The notes beneath the pieces were generated by a model. The model made no database searches and had not been told where the DNA came from. It saw only the letters and a program-made list of their open reading frames with translations. This document shows positions 25,520-34,065 of a stretch of DNA of 64,000 bases, piece after piece. The first letter of the stretch is position 1. Every line of letters begins with the position of its first letter. A program made the translations under genes and the position numbers. Source of the stretch: an uncultured Bacteroidia bacterium (GTDB taxonomy: Bacteria > Bacteroidota > Bacteroidia > Bacteroidales > Prolixibacteraceae); contig CAIVCR010000103.1 of assembly GCA_903904515.1 (NCBI GenBank), positions 62,001 to 126,000 on the forward strand. The letters are read 5' to 3'.

Positions 25520-27024
25520 AAAGCAACAGTGTTAATTACATAGCTGATTTATTGCAGAAAAAGGAATCTGCGACACTCGAGTTTAAAGCAGTTTACAATA
25601 AAGTTGAGGCTGCAAAAGTAATTTGTTCATTCCTAAACAGAGATGGCGGACAATTAGTTATCGGAGTAGAAGAAGATCATAAGGTGGTTGGCATTCAAAA
25701 TGCAGAAAAAATTGCACAGGAATTGCAACACTTTATTGTTTCTGAAATTGTCCCTGAACCTGCTGTGTCTGTAGATATTCAGGCAGTTGGGAATAAAAAA
25801 CTTTTAGTCGTTTCGGTTTGGCAAGGAACTAATCAACCTTATATTTTTCAAGGGGGTGTTTATTTAAGGGTAGGTCATTCTACTGTTCAGGCCGATTCAA
25901 AACAATTGGCTGCTCTGATTCATAATGAATCTGTTCGAAATCAGCGTTGGGAGTCAAAATCAGCAATTGAGGTCGATGTGAATGATATTGATTTGTTGGA
26001 AGTTAAGGATTGTATTGAAGAAGCAAAATCAGGCGGTCGCGAACAAAATGTGCCCGAAAACCCTCTTCGGTTTCTCGAAAAATATGGTTTGTATAAAAAT
26101 GGTGATTTTACAAATGCTGCGGTAATTCTTTTTGGAAAAGAACCTATCAAATACTTTCCACAGGTGAGAGTGCGATTGTCTGTTTTTAATACTGATAAGA
26201 CTGGAGATACGTTACTTTACGATAAGGTTTTTGAAGGAAATCTTTTTAATTCGATACGAAAAATTGCGGATTTCTTTGATCTCACTTACGGCGTTTCAAG
26301 CTCATTTGAGAGTACAGCCTGGAAGCGCACTGATAAAGCTGCATTCCCTCGATTAGCTATACGCGAGGCAGTGCTAAATGCATTTATTCATAGAGATTAT
26401 TCATCGTTTTCGAGCAGGATTGCTATAAATGTTTATCCTGACAAACTGCAAATAAGTAGCTACGGGAGTTTGCCCAAAGGAATAAGTATCAAATCGTTGT
26501 CTGAAGATCATTTGTCTGTTCCGGTTAATCCTACCCTGGCCCATGTTTTCTTTTTAAGGAATTGGATAGAATTAATTGGTATTGGTACTGTTAAAATGAT
26601 TAGTCAATGCAAAGAATTAGGTTTTAAAGTTCCTGTTTGGAATCAAAAAGATAATACAGTTCAAGTTACTTTCCCTGATGTTAAAGTACCTTTTAATTAT
26701 AATGAGGGAATAAGTGAGGGAATAAGTGAGGGAATAGAAAGACTTATATCTATTGCTCAAAGTGAGGGAATAAGTGAGGGAATAAGTAAGGGAATAACTG
26801 CAACGCTTAAAGATTCACTTATTGAAATAGCAACACTCATTGCGAAAGAGAATGCCATAAAGGCTTCTGAGATTGCATTAAAGCTAAATAAATCTTATAA
26901 AACAATAGAAAGACAAATCGGTATACTTCGTGAAATTGGAGCTATTGAACATGAAGGCTCAAAAAGAGCAGGAGGATATACATTGACTAAAAAACTCCTT
27001 GAACTTTTTGGTTCAAAGAAATAA
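25516..27024 (+). CDS. AlbA_2 / ATPase / winged-helix protein (Schlafen-AlbA type)
   Basis: A 502-residue protein. Residues about 15-130 match the Schlafen AlbA_2 domain (SATLEFKAV...ICSFLNRDGGQLVIGVEED and YLRVGHSTVQAD). Residues about 270-370 resemble a C-terminal ATPase-like domain (RLAIREAVLNAFIHRDYSSF). Residues about 395-430 are a low-complexity linker of EGIS units, and residues about 440-500 a winged-helix region (SEIALKLNKSYKTIERQIGILREIGAI). Such proteins are common in defence islands and as regulators. It overlaps the DUF4062 gene by 4 bp, and hsdR follows after 149 bp carrying two repeats. It may regulate hsdR; that is inference. Confidence 0.85.
   Translation: MKSNSVNYIADLLQKKESATLEFKAVYNKVEAAKVICSFLNRDGGQLVIGVEEDHKVVGIQNAEKIAQELQHFIVSEIVPEPAVSVDIQAVGNKKLLVVSVWQGTNQPYIFQGGVYLRVGHSTVQADSKQLAALIHNESVRNQRWESKSAIEVDVNDIDLLEVKDCIEEAKSGGREQNVPENPLRFLEKYGLYKNGDFTNAAVILFGKEPIKYFPQVRVRLSVFNTDKTGDTLLYDKVFEGNLFNSIRKIADFFDLTYGVSSSFESTAWKRTDKAAFPRLAIREAVLNAFIHRDYSSFSSRIAINVYPDKLQISSYGSLPKGISIKSLSEDHLSVPVNPTLAHVFFLRNWIELIGIGTVKMISQCKELGFKVPVWNQKDNTVQVTFPDVKVPFNYNEGISEGISEGIERLISIAQSEGISEGISKGITATLKDSLIEIATLIAKENAIKASEIALKLNKSYKTIERQIGILREIGAIEHEGSKRAGGYTLTKKLLELFGSKK
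26703..26796 (+). repeat. In-frame 12-bp slippage repeats (GAGGGAATAAGT)
   Basis: Two clusters of the unit GAGGGAATAAGT, near 26703-26739 and 26761-26796, encode Glu-Gly-Ile-Ser repeats between the ATPase and winged-helix domains. Because the unit is a multiple of three, slippage would change linker length without breaking the frame. Confidence 0.85.
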
Positions 27025-27093
27025 AGGTGGAATCAAATGCATTTCATCTGGAAGCTGGGGTAATCGATTCAATCGACTCAAATGGATAAAGCA

Positions 27094-27157
27094 TAAAGAA
27101 AAACGCAAAATCTTTACCTGTTTCAAAAACGTGTAAAGAAAAACGCAAAATCTTTAC
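27094..27157. promoter_or_regulatory. Twin 24-bp repeats upstream of hsdR
   Basis: Two identical 24-bp copies, 27094-27117 and 27134-27157, start 40 bp apart, close to four helical turns. Each begins TAAAGA and ends TCTTTAC, so it holds an inverted repeat TAAAGA/TCTTTA with an 11-bp spacer; in the second copy the arms extend to GTAAAGA/TCTTTAC. The second copy ends 16 bp before the hsdR start codon. Two identical palindromic sites at this place look like operators. Confidence 0.7.
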
Positions 27158-27173
27158 AGATAAAAATAGAATT

Positions 27174-30100
27174 ATGGCAAAAGAATTTATTAAAACCGAC
27201 GAACAAAACCACGTAGAAGAACCCTTCCTGCTTCAACTGCAGGCCATGGAGCAATTTGCCGACGGATCTCTATACTGGGATGTTATGCGTTTGGATAAAG
27301 CACAGCAACCTGCCGATACCGGTCGTGACAGCTTCGAAGAGGTGGTCATGGTTGATAAGCTCCGTGAGGCGCTTCGCACCATTAACCCCTGGATGAACTC
27401 CGAACAGATAACCGAAGGTGTGGCCCAAATTACGTCGTTCGGTGGGCGGGACCTTATTGCCGAAAACCAGGCGGTCTTAGAATTGCTCATCAAAGGAAGT
27501 ACGGTCTATTGTGAAGAGGAGAAACAAAATAAACCATTTAACTTTATAGACTTCAAAATTTCTGAGAACAACTCCTTTGTTGCAGTTTCACAGCTTAAAG
27601 TGAAAATTCCGAACACCGAAAATCATATTTATCCTGATATCGTGTGTTTTGTCAATGGTCTTCCATTGGTTGTAGTTGAATGTAAGTCGCCCAAAGTTCA
27701 AACACCTATCGAGGATGCCATCAAACAAATGCAACGATATTCCGAACAACGAGGTGAGGAATACGAAGGAAATAAATTGCTTTTTGTCTATAACCAGGTA
27801 TTAATCGCCACTTGTCGCAACAAAGCAAAATTTGGAACCATTACTACTCCATCTGAGAACCTGTTTTTCCGTTGGACAGACCCATATCCGGCAACGATTG
27901 ATGAACTGATAAACTATACAAAACCGGAGCAGGCAAAATACTTCGTCAGTGCTGATGGCAACGAAAGCGATGATGCTCAGTTGCGCACCGCACCAAACGA
28001 CCAGCAACGTATGGTACATGGAATGCTTTACCCGGTTAACTTATTGAATCTGTTACGTACCTTCACGCTGTTTTCATCCACAGATAAAGGTGAAACCATT
28101 AAAATTGTCGGGCGTTACCAGCAGTATAGGGCGGTTTACAAGGCACTGGAACGGGTTCGGACCGGGAGTTCTCCGCTTAAACGAGGTGGCTTGGTTTGGC
28201 ATACCCAGGGAAGTGGCAAATCGCTCACCATGGTATTTCTGATGCGTGAAATGTGGCGACATCCCGAAATGATGGATTACAAATTTGTCATTCTCACAGA
28301 CCGAACGCAACTTGATGGGCAGATAAACGAAACCGCCAATCGTTCGGGGTTCGTTGTGGATCAAATAGGTAGCATAGAGGATGCTAAAACTAAACTGAAA
28401 ACAGGTGCATTCAATGCAGTAACAGTTATGCTTCAGAAATTTCAGGAACATGATTTTGATACACTAATATTCCCGCAACTTAATGCCAGTGAACGTATTA
28501 TTGTCCTCACGGACGAGGCGCACCGCTCGCAGTTTGGCAAGCTGGCAGCTAATTTTAATAATGCATTGCCCAATGCCATAAATATTGGCTTCACCGGCAC
28601 ACCAACAGCAAAAGCGGAACAAACATTTGGAGATTATATTGACAAATATACCATGCGTCAATCGATTGATGATGGTGTTACCCTCGAAATTGTTTACGAA
28701 GGCCGCACCACAAAATCGAAACTTAAAGATCCCAATGCTGCCAATGCTGCTTTTGAAGATGTTTTTCAGGACGTTAATTTCGATCAATACGGAAATATTC
28801 TCAATTATGGCAGTCGTCAGGCTTATATGGAGGCGGAATCCACAATTAACGCCAAAGCTCATGATATGTTCCGTCACTATGTTTCCGAAATTTTACCCAA
28901 TGGTTTCAAAGCGCAGGTAGTGGCATCTTCGCTCGAATCGGCACACCGTTACAAACTGGCGTTTGACAAGGAGATTGCGGCAGCAGTAGACTCACTATCC
29001 GGATCAAAAATTCACATTTTCCAGGCTCTGCCTTGTGCAGCAGATCTGGAAGAGAAATACGTTTCGGAATACCGGAAATTATTATTGAACATCGAACCTG
29101 GAAGACTTAATAACTTTAAGGCAGAGGTGATTATTTCTTCTCCTGACAATAATGAAAAACCTTATTTAAAACAATATGCCAAACCTGCCAAACAAAAGAA
29201 AATCATTGAGAGCTTCAAAATGGGTTTCGATGGCAAAGCCGATGATGGAACAACAGGCGAAGTGGGAATTATTATTGTGGTAAATATGCTGACTGTTGGC
29301 TTTGATGCACCTATCGAACAAGTCATGTATTTAGATAAAGTTGCCGTAATGCATAATCTGTTGCAAACCATTACCCGTGTCAATCGTCCAGGATCACCTG
29401 CAAAAGGCAAAGGTTTTGTTGTAGATTATGTAGGTATTGGGCACCATATTTTGGAAGCACTCAAACATTACGACGAGAAAGAGCAGAAGGATTTTGTTTC
29501 CAGCTTAATAGATCCGGGAGCATTGGAATTGGAACTCAAACAGGCAATAGATGAAGTATTCGCATTCTTCACAAAGAATGACGTCAGTGATATAACCGAT
29601 TTAGATGCTATTTTCAATTTATTCTATGATGAAGAGCTTCGCTCCACATTTACGTTATTGTTCCGTGCTGTTACATCAGCGATGAATAATCTTTACCCCC
29701 GGAAGGAGGCATTGAATTATCTGAAAGATTACAACATGCTGGCTGAAATCAGTGTGCAGGCAGCCCAGCATACCCGTGATGAACGCTTGAATTTGAATCG
29801 AGTACCGGAAAAACTCCGAAAAATCCTTGATCAATATCTTGAAAGTCGGGGTGTAACTCAAAAGGTAGAGCCAATATCTATAACCGATGATGGTTTCGCC
29901 AAAGAGGTGGGGCGCCGCCATAGTAACAAAACCAAAGCTGCTGAAATAGAACATGCCATACGCCATTATATTAATATTCATGTTGGAGATGACCCGGAAC
30001 AGTTCCGTTCGTTCTCTGAAATGATGGAGCAGATTCTTGCAGAATTTGCAGGGCGGTGGGATGAGATTATCGCCAGATTAAACGAATTGCGCGAACGCAT

Positions 30101-30437
30101 TAAAAACCGTCACAGGGAGGAAACATACGGTCTGGACTATAAAACGCAAATGCCCTATTTTCGTATTCTCAAAAATTTGATTTTTGAGAAGGAATATACC
30201 CTTAACGAAGACGAAATAAGTTGTATGGTAGCGGTTACCAAGGAGGTCTATGATAAAATTGAACTCGAAAGTGTAGCCATTGGTTTTTGGCGCAATACTG
30301 CATCCCAGGCTGCACTCAAAGGCGAATTACTTAAAATTTTGCTTATCAAGGAACACGGATTGTTTAATATGGCCGGATTCTTCGACAAACGCAATGAAAT
30401 TGTATCTCGGCTATTAGAAAAAGCACGTCCGCACTAA
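27174..30437 (+). CDS. hsdR: Type I restriction endonuclease subunit HsdR
   Basis: A 1087-residue restriction and translocation subunit. The N-terminal nuclease shows the PD-(D/E)xK pattern with Asp155 (YPDIVCF) and Glu169-Cys-Lys171 (VVECKSP). The SF2 motor follows with Walker A GSGKS (346-350) and the DEAH box 447-450 (VLTDEAHRS), then motif VI in LLQTITRVNRPG. The C-terminal third is helical and binds HsdM/HsdS. All catalytic residues appear intact, so the enzyme should be functional. The gene is separated from hsdS by the DUF4062 and AlbA_2 genes and has its own upstream repeats; its stop codon overlaps the YgjP start by one base. Confidence 0.96.
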   Translation: MAKEFIKTDEQNHVEEPFLLQLQAMEQFADGSLYWDVMRLDKAQQPADTGRDSFEEVVMVDKLREALRTINPWMNSEQITEGVAQITSFGGRDLIAENQAVLELLIKGSTVYCEEEKQNKPFNFIDFKISENNSFVAVSQLKVKIPNTENHIYPDIVCFVNGLPLVVVECKSPKVQTPIEDAIKQMQRYSEQRGEEYEGNKLLFVYNQVLIATCRNKAKFGTITTPSENLFFRWTDPYPATIDELINYTKPEQAKYFVSADGNESDDAQLRTAPNDQQRMVHGMLYPVNLLNLLRTFTLFSSTDKGETIKIVGRYQQYRAVYKALERVRTGSSPLKRGGLVWHTQGSGKSLTMVFLMREMWRHPEMMDYKFVILTDRTQLDGQINETANRSGFVVDQIGSIEDAKTKLKTGAFNAVTVMLQKFQEHDFDTLIFPQLNASERIIVLTDEAHRSQFGKLAANFNNALPNAINIGFTGTPTAKAEQTFGDYIDKYTMRQSIDDGVTLEIVYEGRTTKSKLKDPNAANAAFEDVFQDVNFDQYGNILNYGSRQAYMEAESTINAKAHDMFRHYVSEILPNGFKAQVVASSLESAHRYKLAFDKEIAAAVDSLSGSKIHIFQALPCAADLEEKYVSEYRKLLLNIEPGRLNNFKAEVIISSPDNNEKPYLKQYAKPAKQKKIIESFKMGFDGKADDGTTGEVGIIIVVNMLTVGFDAPIEQVMYLDKVAVMHNLLQTITRVNRPGSPAKGKGFVVDYVGIGHHILEALKHYDEKEQKDFVSSLIDPGALELELKQAIDEVFAFFTKNDVSDITDLDAIFNLFYDEELRSTFTLLFRAVTSAMNNLYPRKEALNYLKDYNMLAEISVQAAQHTRDERLNLNRVPEKLRKILDQYLESRGVTQKVEPISITDDGFAKEVGRRHSNKTKAAEIEHAIRHYINIHVGDDPEQFRSFSEMMEQILAEFAGRWDEIIARLNELRERIKNRHREETYGLDYKTQMPYFRILKNLIFEKEYTLNEDEISCMVAVTKEVYDKIELESVAIGFWRNTASQAALKGELLKILLIKEHGLFNMAGFFDKRNEIVSRLLEKARPH

Positions 30438-31105
30438 TGTTTGAATATACTGTCATAAAATCGAACCGAAAGTCCCTTTCAATTATTATTGAGAGGGATA
30501 AATCGGTTGTGGTACGTGCTCCGCAGACGTTATCAGATGACCGTATCAAAGAGGAGGTTCGTAAACGCAAAGCCCTTATCATATCAAAAATTGAATCTGA
30601 GCAGAAAGAAGTTGCCCGCACAGCAAAGGAATTTGTAGATGGGGAACAGTTTCTATATATGGGGAAATATTACAGTCTTCAAATCAATTTATCAGAAGCG
30701 CGAACTATTGATTTTAAAGATGACTTTATCGTCAGTGCCCGCAATAAAGAAGTCGTTAAAAATTTGCTGTTTGAGTGGTATAATCAACAAGCGATAGAGG
30801 TGCTGATTCCTCGTATTATATACTTTGCTGAGCATTTAGGTGTGAAGCGTAGGCGTATTAATATTACTGCTGCAAAATACACCTGGGGGTCATGTACGCC
30901 AGCAGGTACCCTTAACTTTAATTGGCGCATTATTAAAGCACCGCCGGAGGTGATTGACTATATCGTGGTTCACGAATTGGCTCATTTAAGGGAACACAAC
31001 CATTCGCCTGAGTTTTGGAATATTGTTGCTGTTCAGCTTCCTCAGTATGAAGATGCCAAGCAATGGCTTAAATTCAATGGCCACGAATTGGATGAAGATT
31101 TTTAG
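30437..31105 (+). CDS. YgjP-family zinc metallopeptidase (WLM/DUF45)
   Basis: A 222-residue protein with the zinc motif HELAH (179-183) inside VVHELAHLREHNHSPEFW, where a later His near 187-189 supplies the third ligand. The N-terminal half is a small beta-rich domain, as in YgjP. The start overlaps the hsdR stop codon in TAATG, meaning translational coupling. YgjP-like proteases are often found as the last gene of type I restriction operons, perhaps acting in turnover of the complex; that role is inference. It converges on the dCTP deaminase-like gene 55 bp away. Confidence 0.9.
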   Translation: MFEYTVIKSNRKSLSIIIERDKSVVVRAPQTLSDDRIKEEVRKRKALIISKIESEQKEVARTAKEFVDGEQFLYMGKYYSLQINLSEARTIDFKDDFIVSARNKEVVKNLLFEWYNQQAIEVLIPRIIYFAEHLGVKRRRINITAAKYTWGSCTPAGTLNFNWRIIKAPPEVIDYIVVHELAHLREHNHSPEFWNIVAVQLPQYEDAKQWLKFNGHELDEDF

Positions 31106-31160
31106 AATAAATAATGGTTATTGTGCTTGATAAATAGTATCCAGATTACTCTTCAAAAAA

Positions 31161-31751
31161 TTATTTAAAACTCATTTTTTGAAGGATACTGATTTCCTTA
31201 TCAAGATTTGCTTTTGATGGGACAGGACGAACTTGGCAGGCATATTTCCTTTCCCCACTAAAATAGTTAGTTTCTTTACTAAGTTTGAAGAATCGAGCTT
31301 GAAGGATTGCTGAGCCTACTCTAATTTTTATTGCATTATTATTATGGTTAGTTAGTTCAAGAGATAAACAACCACAATAGCCAGGCTGAACAATTGAGGA
31401 GATCAAAAGGCCTAACCGACTAAATGAACTTCGTGTAGAAATTGAAACGAAAACATCATTTGGCAATTTCAAGTATTCCAAAGTTGAACAAAGTACTGTT
31501 TGATGAGGATGCAAGAAGAACGTCTCTCCAATCAATCGTTTTGTTTCTTGGAAAAAGCTGCTAATAGGCCGGGCTGCCACGTCTCCAGTTGCATCAATAT
31601 AAGGCTCCCTTCCTTGAAAAGAAACAAGAAAATCAGTGCCGAGTCTCAAATCTAATGTCATTTCACCAAATTGCTCTTCCGACAATAAAGGTCGTATAAT
31701 TAGTTCACCACTCTTATATAATGGAAAAATCTCATCTTTAGTAAGGTACAT
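31161..31751 (-). CDS. dCTP deaminase-like protein
   Basis: A 196-residue protein of the dCTP deaminase/dUTPase fold. The active-site block reads STRSSFSRLGLLISSIVQPGYCGCLSLELTNH, matching R-S-S-x-x-R-L-G of E. coli Dcd (Ser111, Arg115) at Arg107-Ser108-Ser109 and Arg112, with catalytic Glu132 in SLELTN. The C-terminal KYACQVRPVPSKANLDKE fits the nucleotide-binding tail of the family. All catalytic positions are therefore plausible. It is the last gene of a three-gene minus-strand run and overlaps the upstream protease gene by 14 bp. dCTP deaminases are known antiphage effectors that deplete dCTP, so a defence role is possible; a housekeeping role in dUMP synthesis is the alternative. Confidence 0.8.
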   Translation of the reverse strand: MYLTKDEIFPLYKSGELIIRPLLSEEQFGEMTLDLRLGTDFLVSFQGREPYIDATGDVAARPISSFFQETKRLIGETFFLHPHQTVLCSTLEYLKLPNDVFVSISTRSSFSRLGLLISSIVQPGYCGCLSLELTNHNNNAIKIRVGSAILQARFFKLSKETNYFSGERKYACQVRPVPSKANLDKEISILQKMSFK

Positions 31752-32781
31752 ATTTATTCCATTTTTCGAGAATCATATAATTACTAATAGATTTCTCGAT
31801 TAAGTTGTTTAATATTTGATATTTTTCGAATTTGGAAATATTTTTCAATTCAAACTCTGCTACTTTGCTTAGCCATAGACCCCAACCAACTTCAAAAATG
31901 GAATGAAGTTCTTCTTCATTGGTAATTATTGTGGGAATAAAAGCTCTGAAATCAGCATCAGTAATTACTTTTCTTCGATTCCTAAGTTCTTTTTTAGTAA
32001 TTAGTTGAGCAGCAGTTTTTAACGCATCTAAAACTTTGTCATTATCACAATTTAGAAAATGACGAACCATTTCAATCCGGGAATTGGTAGATGGATGAGT
32101 TGATGAGTCGGGAACATTATAAGCGATGTAGTTTAGATAACTGTTTGAAGCCTCTCCTATATATTGTGCGGCAAATACATCTGAAAAAAACTCACCATAA
32201 TGCTCTTTTTGGACTACCGTTAAATTTAAAGCATTAGAAAGCCTTTCAGTAATTTTGTATCGCATATCTACGAAATGCCCTAATTCATGATAAAGTACGA
32301 CATTCGCTAAATAATCCTGGGATAAATATTTTGGAAGGTTTATCTGTATCAATCGATGATTAAAAGAAATACTAAAAAGGGCTTCAATTATGTCATAAAA
32401 TGTTTCATTTAATGACAAATAAGCATTAAAGCTAAAGCAATTTAAGTCGTTATGAAGTGATGTTACAATGATATACTGATTTGAGTCATCCCACTCATTA
32501 AGTGCTTTTTCAAGACAATATATAATTTCATGTGGTATATTTACTAATGTGCTATCATCCAGAAATTCAACACTAACAAAACAAAAATCAATGATTTTTT
32601 TAGTTAAGACTAATGAAGTTTCAGGAAATCCGTCGTAATTAATTTTATTTAATTCGTCGAACAGTTTTAAAATATTGTCGTGGTAATCCCGTTTTCGGGA
32701 ATCGGCATATTTATTAGTTTTGGATTTCTCAATTGATTTCTGTAATTGAGAAAGATGCAAGGTAATTAGTTCAGGTGACAT
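31738..32781 (-). CDS. HELGH zinc metalloprotease, unknown target
   Basis: A 347-residue soluble protein with a gluzincin-like motif HELGH (165-169, NVVLYHELGHFVDM) followed by Glu197/Asp201 (GEFFSDVFAAQYIGEA), which could supply the third zinc ligand. The rest is mainly helical with no signal peptide or membrane span. It resembles no protease family that I can name with confidence; the pattern is close to M48/ImmA-like peptidases, but without an HTH. It overlaps the dCTP deaminase-like gene by 14 bp downstream and shares one base with the small gene upstream, so the three are one operon. A regulatory-protease role is inferred. Confidence 0.7.
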   Translation of the reverse strand: MSPELITLHLSQLQKSIEKSKTNKYADSRKRDYHDNILKLFDELNKINYDGFPETSLVLTKKIIDFCFVSVEFLDDSTLVNIPHEIIYCLEKALNEWDDSNQYIIVTSLHNDLNCFSFNAYLSLNETFYDIIEALFSISFNHRLIQINLPKYLSQDYLANVVLYHELGHFVDMRYKITERLSNALNLTVVQKEHYGEFFSDVFAAQYIGEASNSYLNYIAYNVPDSSTHPSTNSRIEMVRHFLNCDNDKVLDALKTAAQLITKKELRNRRKVITDADFRAFIPTIITNEEELHSIFEVGWGLWLSKVAEFELKNISKFEKYQILNNLIEKSISNYMILEKWNKYVPY

Positions 32782-33080
32782 TAATTAGCGGCACTTAGGT
32801 GCTTATCAAAACATGAAACTAAGCGAGCAAAGTCCTCTAGCTTTAAATTATTTGAGTCTAATGGCATAATAATTTCAGGAAATTGGGAAAGATATTTTAC
32901 TACAGCAAAACGCTTACTACTAACCGAATAAAAGTCCTTAGTAGTAATTAGTTGTTGGGTTTCCTTAATGATGTCACTAAATAAATTGGCATAATAAGCA
33001 TTGCCAGAATTAACTATTTCATTCAAAAATGAGGAATAAGTCTCAATATTTTGAATATCTTGATTTATAGCAAAATACAT
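32781..33080 (-). CDS. Small hypothetical protein, first gene of the metalloprotease/dCTP deaminase operon
   Basis: A 99-residue acidic, helical protein (MYFAINQDIQNIETYSSFLNEIVNSGNAYYANLFSDIIKETQQLI...). No motif, signal or membrane helix. It shares one base with the metalloprotease start (TAATG junction), so the genes are translationally coupled. Its size would fit a partner or inhibitor of the next gene's protease, by analogy with antitoxin-like proteins; this is speculation from position only. An AT-rich leader of about 700 bp lies between it and tRNA-Cys, with a TAAATTTG (33256-33263) on its strand as a possible -7 box. Confidence 0.6.
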   Translation of the reverse strand: MYFAINQDIQNIETYSSFLNEIVNSGNAYYANLFSDIIKETQQLITTKDFYSVSSKRFAVVKYLSQFPEIIMPLDSNNLKLEDFARLVSCFDKHLSAAN

Positions 33081-33777
33081 AGCTTTAATTTTTTATTTAC
33101 TGATTTCAGGTTTTAATCTTTAAAAATTCAATAACGCTACATCATGCTCTTTTAACGAAGTAAATAAGGCATTATTAGAAAAGTAAAAAGGTGGCCAATA
33201 TAACAGGAAGATTACACAATTATGTCAATGATTTTCTTAATTGAATAAGAACATACAAATTTAAAAAAAGTTACAAAGTAACCGCAGTATTACATTATTT
33301 GTAAGCGATTTAAATAATACTCTTTTCTGATATAAATTTAATACAGAAAAATAACTATTATTCATTTTTAAATGTTTGGATTTATTTTTTTTGAAGATTC
33401 AACATTCAGATACCAACTATTATTTGAAAGGATTAAAAATATATTTAAATCAGTCATATTCATCGCCTTGAATACAAAAAAGTTTAACTTGTAATTTTGG
33501 TTTTAAATCTCTTTGTTGATAAGTATTTTTGCTGATTTCAATTCCAACGATTTAGGTAACGCGTTTTTTAATTCACTAAATTTAGGATTATGATATTTCA
33601 CCAAGTAGGAAGCATATAATATCACCATTAAAAAAAGTTACTATGTTACTATCTCAGTATTCTCCAAAATATTGCTCTGATAAAACGAGTTTTTCATTTC
33701 GTGGGACAAATACGGGACAAATCAGGCAAACAAAAAACCGATAACATTGAATATCAACGCTATCGGATTTATAATTG
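33081..33777. other. AT-rich gap between the operon and tRNA-Cys
   Basis: About 700 bp without a convincing gene. Contents: a possible minus-strand -7 box TAAATTTG (33256-33263), a similar A-run plus GTTAC string seen twice (33264-33291 and 33631-33661), an 11-bp direct repeat GGGACAAATAC/GGGACAAATCA near 33703-33724, and the tRNA terminator at its right edge. The gap lies on the 3' side of the tRNA, where integrating elements usually insert, but no integrase gene is present. Confidence 0.5.
33731..33766 (-). terminator. Terminator of tRNA-Cys
   Basis: Read on the minus strand, CCGATA and TATCGG pair around a 17-base interior that itself pairs through TTGA/TCAA, followed by a T-run. It lies directly 3' of the tRNA, which is expected for its terminator. 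Confidence 0.8.
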
Positions 33778-33848
33778 AGGTCGGTGGCGGATTCGAACCG
33801 CCGTAGACGGTTTTGCAGACCGTTGCCTAACCACTCGGCCAACCGACC
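33778..33848 (-). tRNA. tRNA-Cys (anticodon GCA)
   Basis: On the minus strand the gene starts GGTCGGTTGG, with an acceptor stem GGTCGGT/ACCGACC, a D arm containing GAGTGGTTAGGC, anticodon loop CTGCAAA (GCA, Cys), T arm GGCGGTTCGAATCCGCC and a U discriminator base at the 3' end, as is characteristic of tRNA-Cys. The CCA end is not encoded. It forms the right edge of the defence island. Confidence 0.95.
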
Positions 33849-33956
33849 AGAAATGTGGATGCAAAGATAATCAAAAATCTGTTTGAGCCACTAAGTAGGG
33901 TCAAAATTGAGTCGGATTTCAGTCTTCGAGATATATTTCTAAAAGATATCACGCAA

Positions 33957-33972
33957 TCCGTCAGTTGACGGA
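33957..33972. repeat. TCCGYC palindrome
   Basis: TCCGTCAGTTGACGGA, a perfect 6-bp-arm hairpin with AGTT loop, between CACGCAA and GCAAAGTCGCAAAG. Those flanks resemble part of the 115-bp elements at 44.3 and 47.2 kb, so this may be a truncated copy. Confidence 0.6.
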
Positions 33973-34065
33973 GCAAAGTCGCAAAGTTCTAAAATGTTAA
34001 AATATAGCAGTTTAAGCCGTTGGTTATTTCGTGAATCCTTTTTTGAAAATCGTCTGATCTGCATT

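Noticed and set aside
33654-33842. Reverse-strand reading frame overlapping tRNA-Cys
   Set aside because: It begins inside the tRNA gene and its sequence is the tRNA plus its terminator; it is not a protein gene.
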